A stretch of DNA of 44,342 bases. It comes from a virus. The stretch's first letter is position 1; each line of letters starts with the position of its first letter. Positions 8,236 through 17,117 of this stretch are shown one piece after another. The position numbers were made by a program, and so were the translations under genes. The stretch spans positions 1-44,342 of the IMG/VR virus record IMGVR_UViG_3300028558_000042, one strand, 5' to 3'. Under the pieces are notes generated by a model, which was given only the letters and a program-made list of their open reading frames with translations, was not told the DNA's origin and ran no database searches.

Positions 8236-9201
8236 ATGAGCACCCCCGCTCCGTTCGTCATCCAACCGTACCTGACGAGCATCGCGCTGGCTCACCGCAA
8301 CGCGAAGCTCATCGCGGATGCGGTGCTGCCGCGCATCCCCGTCGGCAGCCCGGTCTTCAAGTACAACAAGTACACGACGGCCGACGCCTTCACCGTCCCG
8401 TCGACGCTCGTCGGTCGCAAGGGCAAGCCGAACGAGATCGACTGGTCGGCCACCGAGACCACCGATGCCACGAAGGACTATGGCCTCGAGGATCCGATCC
8501 CGAACTACGACGTCGAGGCCGCGCGCGCGGTGCCCGGCGCACCGATCGACCCGCAGGGCCGGTCGACCGAGATCCTGACGGACCTCATCATGCTCGATCG
8601 CGAAGTGCGCGTCGCGAATCTCATCTTCGGCTCGGGCAACTACCCGGCGGCGAACAAGTCGACGCTCTCCGGCAACGCCCAGTGGTCCTACCGCGGCGAC
8701 GCCTCGAACACCCCCTCGGATCCGATCACGGACATCATGACGGCGATGGACGGCATGCTCGCCCGCCCGAACGTCGCGGTGCTCGGCCGCGCGACGGCCA
8801 CGCAGCTGCAGATGAACCCGCGCATCCTGAAGGCCTTCAACGGGACGCTCGGCGACACCGGCATCGTGCCGCTCGACTTCATCGCCCGCCTCTTCGGCCT
8901 CGACGACATCCTCGTCGGCGAAGCGTGGGTGAACACGGCGAAGAAGGGCCAGACGGCCACGGTCGCGCGCGCGTGGGGCAAGCACGCGGCGCTGCTGCAC
9001 ATCAACCCGCAGGTGGTGAGCCCGACGCAGGGCGGCATCACGTTCGGGTTCACCGCGGCGTGGGGCTCGCGCATCGCCGGCACGCGGCAGGATCCCGACA
9101 TCGGCCTCCGCGGCGGCACGCGCGTCCGCGTTGGCGAGTCGGTCCAGGAAGTGATCGCCGCCTCCGACTGCGGCTACCTCTTCACGAACGCCGTCGCGTA
9201 A
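8236..9201 (+). CDS. Major capsid protein
   Basis: A 321-residue capsid subunit in the lambda gpE position. The N-terminal arm (PFVIQPYLTSIALAHRN) and the segment ADAVLPRIPVGSPVFKY resemble major capsid proteins of the gpE-like group. Downstream sequence includes a typical capsid region (DREVRVANLIFGSGNY) and a C-terminal SVQEVIAASDCGYL. Length fits the family. The start is ATG 8236, 69 bases after the decoration gene, with only a weak Shine-Dalgarno sequence. A HK97-fold shell is inferred from the family. Confidence 0.9.
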   Translation: MSTPAPFVIQPYLTSIALAHRNAKLIADAVLPRIPVGSPVFKYNKYTTADAFTVPSTLVGRKGKPNEIDWSATETTDATKDYGLEDPIPNYDVEAARAVPGAPIDPQGRSTEILTDLIMLDREVRVANLIFGSGNYPAANKSTLSGNAQWSYRGDASNTPSDPITDIMTAMDGMLARPNVAVLGRATATQLQMNPRILKAFNGTLGDTGIVPLDFIARLFGLDDILVGEAWVNTAKKGQTATVARAWGKHAALLHINPQVVSPTQGGITFGFTAAWGSRIAGTRQDPDIGLRGGTRVRVGESVQEVIAASDCGYLFTNAVA

Positions 9202-9230
9202 GCGGCGGCGATCCTCACGCAGGAGCTCGG

Positions 9231-9602
9231 ATGGCGAAGGCGATGTTCCGCGCCAACTGGCGCGTGCAGGGAATCCCCGGCGTCGACGCGAACGCGACGC
9301 CGGGTGACGTGGCGATCGAGGTCACGGTCGCCGCGTCGGCCGCGGTGCAGCAGCTCGTGACTGACGGCGCGCTGACGCCGCTCGACGAGGCCGCGCCGGC
9401 GGATCCGGCGTTCGTGCCGGAGAAGCCGATCGACAAGATGAACAAGCTCGAGCTCATCGCGTTCGCCGCCGAAGGGTTCGGCGTCACGCTCGATGAGTCG
9501 CTCACGAAGGCGCAGATGCTCGGCGCGATCGACGAGGCCATCAAGGCCGCGGAAGCGCAAGCCGAAGCGGACGCGAAGGCGGCCGAGGGCGCCGGCGCGT
9601 GA
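9231..9602 (+). CDS. HeH/LEM-domain connector-region protein
   Basis: A 123-residue protein after the capsid gene. Residues about 66-104 (KMNKLELIAFAAEGFGVT and the helix after it) form a HeH/LEM-like helix-extended-loop-helix, a small nucleic-acid-binding fold seen in several phage head proteins. The C-terminus is an Ala/Glu/Lys helix. ATG 9231 is preceded by the same CTCACGCAGGAG site that precedes the scaffold start. It may be a head-completion protein that touches DNA, by analogy with gene order. Confidence 0.7.
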   Translation: MAKAMFRANWRVQGIPGVDANATPGDVAIEVTVAASAAVQQLVTDGALTPLDEAAPADPAFVPEKPIDKMNKLELIAFAAEGFGVTLDESLTKAQMLGAIDEAIKAAEAQAEADAKAAEGAGA

Positions 9603-9901
9603 CCCTGTTTGATGACGACCTCGACACCATGTTCGACGACTTCCCCAGCGTCGACATCGTCTGCGGCACCGCGTCCGGGAAGGGATTCAAGGACGTGGAG
9701 GATATGGAAGTGCTGTCGGGCATGGAACGAGGCGTCATCGGCGAGGGGATCCTGCTGACGTTCCCGACGGCGCGCTTCCCGGATCTCGTGATCGGGAGCG
9801 CGCTGACGGTCGACGGCGTCGCGATGAAGGTGCGCGATCGCCGGCGGCCGAAGGACTACGCGGACGGCGCGGTCACGTGCGCCTGGGTGGTGAAGGCCTG
9901 A
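9599..9901 (+). CDS. Head-tail connector (gpFII / ATP-binding-like family)
   Basis: A 100-residue protein starting with GTG that overlaps the previous stop. It has an acidic N-terminus (FDDDLDTMFDDFP) and a central beta motif (LVIGSALTVDGVAMKVRDR) resembling the small beta-barrel head-tail joining proteins of the gpFII / Gifsy-2 group. It is placed exactly where lambda FII lies. It would form the ring that joins the head to the tail. Confidence 0.65.
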   Translation: MTLFDDDLDTMFDDFPSVDIVCGTASGKGFKDVEDMEVLSGMERGVIGEGILLTFPTARFPDLVIGSALTVDGVAMKVRDRRRPKDYADGAVTCAWVVKA

Positions 9902-10362
9902 TGGCCACCCGGCGCTCGGATCTCATGGCCGCCATTCGGACGGCGCTCGCCGATACGGCGGCGCCGAGCTTCCCGGCGGGGCTCGTCATCAGGCGGCGCA
10001 CCTCCATGCCGCTCGACGGCGACGCGATGCCGACCGCCCCGGTCACGATGGTGGGGCGGGCGAAGGAGCAGCCGAAGAAGAACAGCGCCTCGGCGAAAGC
10101 GCCGGTGGTGGATCGCCATCTGCACGTCGTGCTCGATCATTGGGTCGCCGGCGACGACCCGGAGGAGCTGCTCGAGCCGTTGCTCGCGCATGGCACGGCG
10201 ATCATGTGCGCGGCCGGTTCCTTCAACGGCCTCGCGCGCGATATCGACGAAATCGAAACCACGTGGGATCTCGATGCACTCGACCTCGAGTTCGGACACG
10301 CGTCGCAGCTCTTCACGGTGAAGTTCACCACCAAGACTGACAACCAGGAGCTCAAACAATGA
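9901..10362 (+). CDS. Tail completion / minor tail protein (gpU-like position)
   Basis: A 153-residue protein whose ATG shares a base with the previous stop (TGATG). The sequence runs RRSDLMAAIRTALADT, then a beta core (DRHLHVVLDHWVAGDD) and FGHASQLFTVKFTTK near the end. Length, alpha/beta make-up and position between the connector and tail tube suit a gpU-type tail terminator. The family was not recognised from motifs, so the role is inferred from gene order. Confidence 0.6.
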   Translation: MATRRSDLMAAIRTALADTAAPSFPAGLVIRRRTSMPLDGDAMPTAPVTMVGRAKEQPKKNSASAKAPVVDRHLHVVLDHWVAGDDPEELLEPLLAHGTAIMCAAGSFNGLARDIDEIETTWDLDALDLEFGHASQLFTVKFTTKTDNQELKQ

Positions 10363-10523
10363 CCCCCGCAACGAAGGCCGTGCGGATCACGAGCGAGACG
10401 CACACGCACCAGGACAAGCCCGTCACGAAGGGCACGGTGCTGTCGCTCGACGTGCCGACGGCCGATCACCTGATCGAGATCGGCGCCGCCGAAGCGGTCG
10501 CCTCGACCGGAGGTGAGAAGTGA
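10359..10523 (+). CDS. Small hypothetical protein before tail tube
   Basis: A 54-residue frame that starts with ATGA overlap and ends with GTGA overlap into the tail-tube gene, so it is translationally tied on both sides. The product begins MTPATKAVRITSETH and includes KGTVLSLDVPTADHLIEIG, which looks like a small beta fold seen in short phage proteins (SH3-like). No function assigned. The tight overlaps are the main support. Confidence 0.65.
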   Translation: MTPATKAVRITSETHTHQDKPVTKGTVLSLDVPTADHLIEIGAAEAVASTGGEK

Positions 10524-11278
10524 GCACCCCCGACGGCAACAACATCCTCGTCGGTTCCGGCGTCGTCTATTTCAACCGCCGGAACCTCGACAACACGTTC
10601 GCCGGCTTCCGGCACCTGGGCAACGTGTCGAAGCTGGAAGTGAATCCCGCCATCACGACGATCGAGAAGAAGTCCTCGATGGACGCCGCGCGCGCCACGA
10701 TCCAGCGGGCGATCACCGAGACGAAGGCGGAAGTGAATCTCACGCTCGACGAGTTCGACCCGAACAACGTCGCGATCGCGCTGCTCGGCGACGTCGGCAC
10801 GTTCACGCAGTCCTCGAGCACCGCCACCGATTCGGCGCTCGGCACGGTCGCGCTCGGCTTCGCGCTGGACACGGGCAAGAAGAAGATCACGGTCACGAGC
10901 GTGAAAAAGGGCGGCACGACGTTCGTCCTGGGCACGGACTACACCGTCGACTCGGACGCCGGCCTCATCACGTTCCTCGCCGGCGGCACGGTCGCCAATG
11001 CCGACGTGGTGACGTGGAGCGGCTCCGTGCCGGCACTCTCCTCGGCGATCGTGCATGCGCTCTCGAACGGCAACGTGCGCGGCGCGATGCGCTTCGTCTC
11101 GAGCGCGGACCAGGTGGGGCCGCGGACCATCGTCGACATCTGGGATGTCGCGATGTCGCCGAACGGCGCCATCTCGCTCATCGCCGACCAGTTCGGCGAG
11201 ATCGGGCTGCAGGGCAACGCACTGCCGGACGCGACGAAGGCGGTCGGCCAGCGGTTCGCGCAGGTGATCTACCTCTGA
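10520..11278 (+). CDS. Major tail tube protein
   Basis: A 252-residue tube subunit that stacks in hexameric rings to form the DNA conduit. Features typical of tail-tube proteins are the N-terminal GVVYFNRR, an early loop HLGNVSKLEVNPAITTIEKKSS (the segment pattern N-x-EIT...K), and a C-terminal GEIGLQGNALPDATKAV. A middle insert (about residues 100-165, GTTFVLGTDYTVDSDAG) looks like a repeated small beta domain that would project from the tube. The GTG start overlaps the previous gene. A hairpin follows at 11287. Confidence 0.87.
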   Translation: MSTPDGNNILVGSGVVYFNRRNLDNTFAGFRHLGNVSKLEVNPAITTIEKKSSMDAARATIQRAITETKAEVNLTLDEFDPNNVAIALLGDVGTFTQSSSTATDSALGTVALGFALDTGKKKITVTSVKKGGTTFVLGTDYTVDSDAGLITFLAGGTVANADVVTWSGSVPALSSAIVHALSNGNVRGAMRFVSSADQVGPRTIVDIWDVAMSPNGAISLIADQFGEIGLQGNALPDATKAVGQRFAQVIYL

Positions 11279-11286
11279 TGCTCGCG

Positions 11287-11307
11287 GCCGGCCGCGCCGC
11301 GGCCGGC
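11287..11307 (+). terminator. GC hairpin after tail-tube gene
   Basis: A perfect 9-bp stem GCCGGCCGC / GCGGCCGGC with a 3-base loop, then ATCTCTTCCCCC. It starts nine bases after the tail-tube stop. Its shape is the same as the hairpins at 8174 and 11893, consistent with attenuation or 3'-end protection of a highly expressed message. Confidence 0.5.
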
Positions 11308-11336
11308 ATCTCTTCCCCCAGTCGAGAGGACGTTGC

Positions 11337-11855
11337 ATGTACCCCGCCACTCGCTTCACCCGCTTGGCTCTGCTCGCTGCGATCGTCGCGGCGTGCGCGG
11401 CACCGGCGCGCGCGACGGAAACGCCGCCGCCCGATGTCGTGAGTTCCGCCGGTCCGCCCGTCGCGCCCCGCGTCGACGTCGCGCCGCTCTTCACGCCGTC
11501 GCTCGAGCAGCTCGTGCTCCTGCAGGGTCTCGACATCGCCAGCATGCCGCTCGAGCTCGCGATGGAGTCGCTCGCGTCCGCGGTGTCTCTCGCCGAGGCG
11601 CCGACCACGCATGCCGCCGTCACCACGCGCCACTCGATCGAGCGTTCGCCGCAGCTCAGCGCGCGACCGCCGGCGTCGAGCGCAGGCCGTGATCACGTGC
11701 TGACTGCCATGCTCCATGCGGAATCGCGTTCGGATTATTTGCCGAACGATGTACGCGCGGAACGAAGTCCCGGTGATCTCGCGATGTCTCCGCTGATGCC
11801 TACCACCGTCGACGCCTCCGCGCGCCGGCTCGCGCCCGAGATCCTGCGGAGCTGA
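11337..11855 (+). CDS. Exported hypothetical protein inside the tail module
   Basis: A 172-residue protein with a clear N-terminal signal sequence: positive start, hydrophobic LALLAAIVAACAAPARA. Either signal peptidase I cleavage after ARA (about residue 26) or a lipobox-like VAAC (Cys20) is possible. The mature part is low-complexity, rich in Ser/Ala/Pro, without a known domain. ATG follows GAGAGGACGTTGC. It is flanked by two strong hairpins, at 11287 and 11893, which isolate it from the tube and chaperone genes. An exported protein here is not part of the usual tail gene set and may be a moron. Confidence 0.6.
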   Translation: MYPATRFTRLALLAAIVAACAAPARATETPPPDVVSSAGPPVAPRVDVAPLFTPSLEQLVLLQGLDIASMPLELAMESLASAVSLAEAPTTHAAVTTRHSIERSPQLSARPPASSAGRDHVLTAMLHAESRSDYLPNDVRAERSPGDLAMSPLMPTTVDASARRLAPEILRS

Positions 11856-11892
11856 CCGCGCCTCACGCAGACCGCATCACCACCGAATCCGA

Positions 11893-11921
11893 CGCGGGGC
11901 TGGGCATCGCCCGGCCCCGCG
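11893..11921 (+). terminator. Strong hairpin upstream of tail chaperone
   Basis: A 13-bp stem (CGCGGGGCTGGGC with its complement, one G-U pair) and loop ATC, followed by TTCTTCTCCCTCC. It lies between the exported protein and the tail assembly chaperone. Such a structure would reduce read-through into the low-abundance chaperone and later tail genes. Confidence 0.6.
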
Positions 11922-11945
11922 TTCTTCTCCCTCCAGGATCGCCCC

Positions 11946-12407
11946 ATGCTCGTGCTCGGCGGACGCCAGCTGCAGGTCATCGCGAAGTGCACGATCGAAC
12001 ATGACTACTGGCTCATGCGACAGATCGACGCCGCCAACGTCGGGTCGCTCGACGGGCCTACCGCCGGCGAGAGCGCCGACGCTTACGTCGACGCCATGGT
12101 GCGACGCGTCATCGCCTCCGGACACGCACTCGTGCTCCTCGGCGGCTTGCTCGCGCCGGCGGAGCTCGAGCTGAAGCACTGGACGCCCGCGGTCGCCGCC
12201 GAGATGACGGCCTTCCTGGGCGGCCTCATGTCCGATGACGATAAGCTCGCCGTGCGCGGGCTCATCGCGCAGACGTTGCTTGGTTTTTTTCTGAGCGCGA
12301 TCGGCTCCGCGGGGATTTCCCCCACATCTTCCGTCGTCGCGCCGCCCGTCGCAGCGCCGGACGAGCCGATCGCGATGCGCGGGACCACGTCGACCGCCGG
12401 GGCGTAG
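11946..12407 (+). CDS. Tail assembly chaperone, upstream product (gpG-like)
   Basis: The 153-residue zero-frame product. It is largely alpha-helical with an acidic middle (SDDDKLAVRGLIAQ) and sits immediately before the tape-measure pair. It is the lambda gpG counterpart, which coats the tape measure during tail assembly. The message contains the slippery heptamer at 12284-12290 about 115 codons in, so a fraction of ribosomes make the extended product instead. The start is ATG 11946 with CAGGATCG upstream. Confidence 0.82.
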   Translation: MLVLGGRQLQVIAKCTIEHDYWLMRQIDAANVGSLDGPTAGESADAYVDAMVRRVIASGHALVLLGGLLAPAELELKHWTPAVAAEMTAFLGGLMSDDDKLAVRGLIAQTLLGFFLSAIGSAGISPTSSVVAPPVAAPDEPIAMRGTTSTAGA

Positions 12408-12646
12408 CCGACTATGGCGACTGGACGTTCCTCGTGCGGGCGCTCGCGGGGTTCGATCCCGACGCGATGGACCGCGTGCGGCGCTGGATCCTCCGCGACG
12501 CACTGCTCGCGTATGAGCACCAGCTACGCGAGACGGCCGCGCGCGACTATCGCGACGCGCTGCTCCGGCACGCGATGCTCGCGCCCTGGGCGAAAGACCT
12601 GAAACCGCCGCGCATGCCGCCCATCCTCTCCGGAGCGCCGTCGTGA
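11946..12646 (+). CDS. Tail assembly chaperone frameshift product (gpGT-like)
   Basis: A programmed -1 frameshift at T_TTT_TTT joins codons 11946-12290 to the -1 frame running from 12290 to the TGA at 12644-12646, giving about 233 residues. I read the -1 frame and found no stop between the slip site and the end. The extension contains YGDWTFLVRALAGFDPDAM and a helical tail, typical of the T domain that binds tail tube subunits. There is no good separate start for this frame, which supports the fusion. The slip itself is inferred from family precedent. Confidence 0.85.
12284..12290 (+). promoter_or_regulatory. -1 ribosomal frameshift slippery site T_TTT_TTT
   Basis: Seven consecutive Ts preceded by GG, positioned so that the zero frame reads GGT TTT TTT CTG. 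Both tRNA-Phe anticodons can re-pair after a one-base backward slip. A T7 run is conspicuous in this GC-rich genome. GC-rich sequence downstream (GAGCGCGATCGGCTCCGC) could provide a stimulating structure. Confidence 0.87.
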
Positions 12647-15450
12647 CCCAGCAGATCCCGGATGTTCGCGTCAAACTGTCGGCCGAGGGCGTCGACGAGG
12701 TGGTGCGCGCGTTTCAGAAGGTGTCGGCCGCCGCGCAGCAGAATGCGAAAAAGAGCAGCGCGACGGTTGGGCTCCTCAACGAGGCGCTCTCTGAGTTGAA
12801 GATGCTGGCGCCGGCCATCGGCCTGGCCGCGGCCGCCACCGGGATCGGGCTGCTCGTGAAGGATGCCCTCGAGAGTGCCGACGCGATCGGCAAGCTCGCG
12901 CAGAAGACGGGGATCTCGACCGAGACGCTGTCGGTGCTCACCGTCGCCGCCAAGCTCGCGGACGTCGAGTTCGAAGGCCTGTCGAAGGGTCTGACCAAGT
13001 TCAACAAGACGATGGGCGATCTGGACCGCGGGAGCGCGACGGCGGGCGTCGCGGTGCGCGACCTCTTCGGCAGCTCGCAGGCGCTCAACGGCCTCAAGAC
13101 CGATGAGCGGCTGACGAAGGTTGTCGAGAAGCTCGGCGCGATGGAGGCGGGCTATAAGAAGACGCGCCTTGCCCAGGACTTCTTCGGGAAGAGCGGCGCG
13201 GATCTGATCCCGCTGATGAACGACCTCGCCAACGGCGGCATGGAGCGCATGCGCCAGAAGGCGCTCGCGCTGGGGCTCGTCATCGACGAGAAGACCGCGG
13301 CGTCGGCGCAGCGCGCGGCGGACGCGATCAAGCTACTCCAGCTCGAGACGAAGGGCGCGGCGACGCAGTTCGTCTCCGGCCTCACGCCGGCGCTCTCGGG
13401 CGCGCTCGAGACGTTCGCGATCGCGACGTCGAACAAGGGCGTGGGCGGCATGGAGCTGCTCGGCAAGGTGGCCGGCAAGGTGGTCGGGACCATCGTCGCT
13501 GGGTTCCTCGTCGTCGGCAAGACGATCGGCTTCGTGATGGGCGAAGCGCGGCTGGCCGTCGATGACCTCTCTGGCTATGCGAAGGACGCCGCCGGCGGCA
13601 TCTACACGATCGCCAAGCTCCAGATAGGGACGGCGATCGCGTCGAACCCGTTCCTGCTCTTCGGCAAGGCCGACATCGCCAAGATGACGGGCAAGCAGAA
13701 GAGCCAGTTCATGAACCGCGCGCTCGACTTCAGCAAGGAGATCAACAAGGATCTCGACGCCATCTTCAAACCGAAGGGTGATCCGACGCGGAAGGGCAAC
13801 CCGGCACCGGATCTGAACAACAGCGCCGGCCTGAAGGCGCTCGTCGACGAGCGGAAGGCCGCGATCGCCACCGCGCTCGCCGCGATCAAGGCCGAGCTGG
13901 CGGCGCAGGAGGAGGATAACCAGCACGCCTACGACGTCGGGCTCAAGAGTCTCGAGCAGTATTTCCTTCGCCGGCGCGCGCTGACAGACGCGACGATCGA
14001 TTCGGAGATCGCCGCGCTCGAGCGCGAACGTGAGGCCGTCGCGTCGGGCCCGGCGGACACCGACGCCGAGCGCATCGCGCAGCGGAAGGAGATCGCGGCG
14101 CTCGATGCGCAGATCGCCGCCAAGCGGCGCGACGGCGTGCAGCAGCAGAAGGTGATCGGCGAGCAGCAGGAGGCCGCGCAGTTCGCGCTCGCGCAGGCGC
14201 GGCTCGACATGGAAGCGAAGGTGCAGACCGCGCAGGGCCAGACCTACGCGGCCGCGCTCAAGGCGATCGCCAAGGAAGAGGCGGCGCTGCTGCGCTCGAG
14301 CCACTTGCCGCCGGCGCTCATCGCGGCCGTGGCGTCGCTCGAGCGGCTGGCCGCGCTCCGCGATGCGCTGACCAAGGCGGGCGAGTCGGTGCAGGGCGGC
14401 CTCGATCTCGCGAAGGCGCAGCTCGACGTGCGCGCGGCGGCTGGGGATCTCTTCCCTTATCAGGCGGTGCGTGCGTTCGACGACGCCACGAAACAGGCGA
14501 TCCCGACGCTCCGCCAATACGCCGACGCGCAGCTCGCGGCGGCGATCACGCCGGATCAGAAGCTCGCGGCCGAGCGCCGCATCGCCGACATCGACCGGAT
14601 GGCCGTCGAGGCCGACAAGAGCCGTCTCGCGTGGGGTCAGCTCAAGGCGTCCTTCGAAGGCGGGCTGCAGACGGGCATCACGAACTTCCTCACCAAGGAC
14701 ATTCAGAACATCCATTCATGGCGCGACGCGTTGCAGGCCGTCCGGAACGTCGCGCTCTCCGTCCTCGATGCGATGGAGCAGATCGCCGCGCAGCGTCTCG
14801 CGACGCTTGCCACCAACGCGCTCCTGGATCTCCTGCCCGGCGGGAAGAAGTCGTCGACGGCCGCCGCCGAGACGGTGGGTGCCTCGGCCGCGCTCGGCAC
14901 CGCGGGCGCCACCGTCATCGCCGGCGCCGCGGCGCTGTCCATCTCGGCCGCGCAGCTGCAGGTCGCCGCCACCACGCTCCTCATTGCGAACGCGCAGGGT
15001 TCCGGTAGCGGCAGTGTGTTCAGCGCGATCGCGACGGCCGCGCTGCAGTCGATGGGCGTGCAGATGGCCGACGGCGGCATCGTCACGGGCCCGGGCACGG
15101 CGACGTCGGACAGCATTCCCGCCCGGCTCTCCGCCGGCGAGTTCGTCATGCGCGCGGCCGCGGTGCAGCAGCCGGGCATGCTCGACTTCCTCGCCGCGGC
15201 GAATCGCGGGCGACAGCCGATGAGCCTCCATCGTTCGGGCGTGGCACGCTTCGCCGACGGCGGCCTCGTGTCGGGGTCCGCGATCGGGAGCGGGTCGAGC
15301 GGCGCGAGCGTCAATCGCGACCATCTCCTCGTCGACGTCCATCCGGATCTCGTCGTGCGCCAGATCGAGACCGGCCCGGGCTCGCGCGCGGTGGTGCGCG
15401 CGATCGGAAAGAACCGGATCGCCATCAAGCAGGCGCTGGGCCTCAAGTGA
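12643..15450 (+). CDS. Tape measure protein
   Basis: 935 residues, the longest gene. The N-terminus (PDVRVKLSAEGVDEVVRAFQ) and the following region to about residue 200 have the typical tape-measure start, with hydrophobic segments (PAIGLAAAATGIGLLV) and KTGISTETLS. Long coiled-coil sequence fills about 400-690. A Gly/Ala hydrophobic region lies at about 730-800. The C-terminus has GGIVTGPGTATSDSIPARLS, a motif common at tape-measure ends. At about 1.5 angstroms per residue the tail would be near 140 nm. GTG start overlaps the chaperone stop. Confidence 0.93.
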   Translation: MTQQIPDVRVKLSAEGVDEVVRAFQKVSAAAQQNAKKSSATVGLLNEALSELKMLAPAIGLAAAATGIGLLVKDALESADAIGKLAQKTGISTETLSVLTVAAKLADVEFEGLSKGLTKFNKTMGDLDRGSATAGVAVRDLFGSSQALNGLKTDERLTKVVEKLGAMEAGYKKTRLAQDFFGKSGADLIPLMNDLANGGMERMRQKALALGLVIDEKTAASAQRAADAIKLLQLETKGAATQFVSGLTPALSGALETFAIATSNKGVGGMELLGKVAGKVVGTIVAGFLVVGKTIGFVMGEARLAVDDLSGYAKDAAGGIYTIAKLQIGTAIASNPFLLFGKADIAKMTGKQKSQFMNRALDFSKEINKDLDAIFKPKGDPTRKGNPAPDLNNSAGLKALVDERKAAIATALAAIKAELAAQEEDNQHAYDVGLKSLEQYFLRRRALTDATIDSEIAALEREREAVASGPADTDAERIAQRKEIAALDAQIAAKRRDGVQQQKVIGEQQEAAQFALAQARLDMEAKVQTAQGQTYAAALKAIAKEEAALLRSSHLPPALIAAVASLERLAALRDALTKAGESVQGGLDLAKAQLDVRAAAGDLFPYQAVRAFDDATKQAIPTLRQYADAQLAAAITPDQKLAAERRIADIDRMAVEADKSRLAWGQLKASFEGGLQTGITNFLTKDIQNIHSWRDALQAVRNVALSVLDAMEQIAAQRLATLATNALLDLLPGGKKSSTAAAETVGASAALGTAGATVIAGAAALSISAAQLQVAATTLLIANAQGSGSGSVFSAIATAALQSMGVQMADGGIVTGPGTATSDSIPARLSAGEFVMRAAAVQQPGMLDFLAAANRGRQPMSLHRSGVARFADGGLVSGSAIGSGSSGASVNRDHLLVDVHPDLVVRQIETGPGSRAVVRAIGKNRIAIKQALGLK

Positions 15451-17117
15451 CGATTCCCGTCGACGATCTCGTCTTGCCGGCGACCGGCCGCATCTGTCGG
15501 CCGCTGCCGTTCGCGTTCGATTTCCCGATGCAGGAAGGGTTCGACTTCCTCACCGACCTCTTCGCCGGCGATAATGGCGACGAGCAGCGCGTCGCGGTGC
15601 GGGATCCCGCGCGGCCGCGCACGCGCGCGACGCTCGCGATCGCGACGTTCGAAGCGAACGAGTCGGCGACGCTCGAGGCGTTGCTCTACGGCTGGACCCG
15701 CTACACCTACGGCGTCCCACTCTGGTGGCATGCGATGCAGCTCACCGCGGCCACGACGGTGGGTGGCACCACGTGCACCGTCGACGATGCCACCACCCGA
15801 GATCTCGAGACGCGCCTCGCACGCCTCGATGACGTGCCGGTGCTGCTCTGGTCCGCCTTCGATGACTGGGAATGGGCGCTCGTGAAGAGCCTGAGCGGCA
15901 ACACGCTCACCTTCGTGGGGCCCCTCGCCCGCATCTGGCCGGTGGGCACGCGGGTGCTCCCGCTCCTGCCCATGGCGCTGGCCGATGTCGTCGCGTTCGA
16001 TCGGCCGACGCGCGCGCAATGCACCGCGACGCTCGAGTTCGTGCAGGCCGGCCAGCCGATCGACACGAACGCGCGCTGTCCCTCGTCGGACACGGATCCC
16101 GTGGCGGAGAACATCCCGGTGCTCAAGGTGCAGCTCGTGCGCGGGAGCGGCGCGGGGCGCGTCACGGTGTCGATCGGTGCCCGGCTCGCGGGCGACGTCG
16201 CCAACGCGCCCGCCGGCACGCCGCAGTCGCCGGCCGCCGCGGACCTCCAGGGCTATACCAAGGCGGTCGCCGTCGGCGGCCTCTACGACCCGGGGAAGCC
16301 GGGCATGTATCCGCCGCTCGCCGGCCGTCTCACGGGCTTCAGCAAGTGCACGGCGAAAGCACCCGAGGAGTTCTTCTCCCCAATTCTCGGACTCTCGATT
16401 GGGACCGTGGTGGGCACCGACGCGACGCTCTCCGTGTACGGCGACTATCCCGCCGGCATGGATCCGGTCGGCGACTACGCGGTCTCGGGCTCGACGTTCT
16501 CGGGCACCGGCTACGGACCGTCGGCGCCGCACACCCCGGCGACGGAACGCGCCTGGGTGGTGATGATCGCCTCGCTCTACGGCGGCATCGGCATCGCGCG
16601 GCCGACGACGGACGGCGACGAGATCTCGAGCTATGGACGGTATGAGGTCGGTGCGCCGGGCGGCGTGCACAGTTACACGGTCCTGTCGAACGTGATGGAG
16701 GCCAACGGGCACTACGTGCGCCTGCATCACGGGTTCGCGGTGCGCTGCCTGGGGATCTCGGGCTTCAAGGGGATCAAGATCACCGTCGAGGAAGTGCTGC
16801 GCGACGGCGGTGGCCATGAGACGGGCCTGTTCGGCACCGCCGGTGTGACGACGCACGACTTCACGACCGATGACTACACCGCCGGCGGACCGACCGAGAG
16901 TTCTCCCGGCGCGTTCGTCGTCGCCGAGTGCGGGGGCACGACGCTCTTCGGCCAGGCGCATGGGCAGATGGGCGGGTCCGGCGCCGAGGGCTACGACCAT
17001 GCCACGGATCTCGAACTCTTCCGCGTCACCGTCGCGCTCTACGACGTCGCGCTCGTCGAGACCCAGCTCTGGCAGGACATCTTCCCCACGATGCTCGTGC
17101 GCGCGGAGCTCGTCTGA
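15447..17117 (+). CDS. Distal tail protein A
   Basis: A 556-residue protein directly after the tape measure, where lambda carries gene M. The N-terminal half has pattern TRYTYGVPLWWHAMQLT (about 86-102), a GGTTCTVDDAT strand and a GPLARIWPVGTRVLPLL segment (about 155-172). Related, weaker versions of these appear in the next gene, so the two look like distant paralogues. The rest is a beta-rich domain with no known family (ATERAWVVMIASLYG, GVHSYTVLSNVMEANGHYV). It probably forms part of the distal tail ring. GTG start overlaps the tape-measure stop. Confidence 0.72.
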   Translation: MTIPVDDLVLPATGRICRPLPFAFDFPMQEGFDFLTDLFAGDNGDEQRVAVRDPARPRTRATLAIATFEANESATLEALLYGWTRYTYGVPLWWHAMQLTAATTVGGTTCTVDDATTRDLETRLARLDDVPVLLWSAFDDWEWALVKSLSGNTLTFVGPLARIWPVGTRVLPLLPMALADVVAFDRPTRAQCTATLEFVQAGQPIDTNARCPSSDTDPVAENIPVLKVQLVRGSGAGRVTVSIGARLAGDVANAPAGTPQSPAAADLQGYTKAVAVGGLYDPGKPGMYPPLAGRLTGFSKCTAKAPEEFFSPILGLSIGTVVGTDATLSVYGDYPAGMDPVGDYAVSGSTFSGTGYGPSAPHTPATERAWVVMIASLYGGIGIARPTTDGDEISSYGRYEVGAPGGVHSYTVLSNVMEANGHYVRLHHGFAVRCLGISGFKGIKITVEEVLRDGGGHETGLFGTAGVTTHDFTTDDYTAGGPTESSPGAFVVAECGGTTLFGQAHGQMGGSGAEGYDHATDLELFRVTVALYDVALVETQLWQDIFPTMLVRAELV

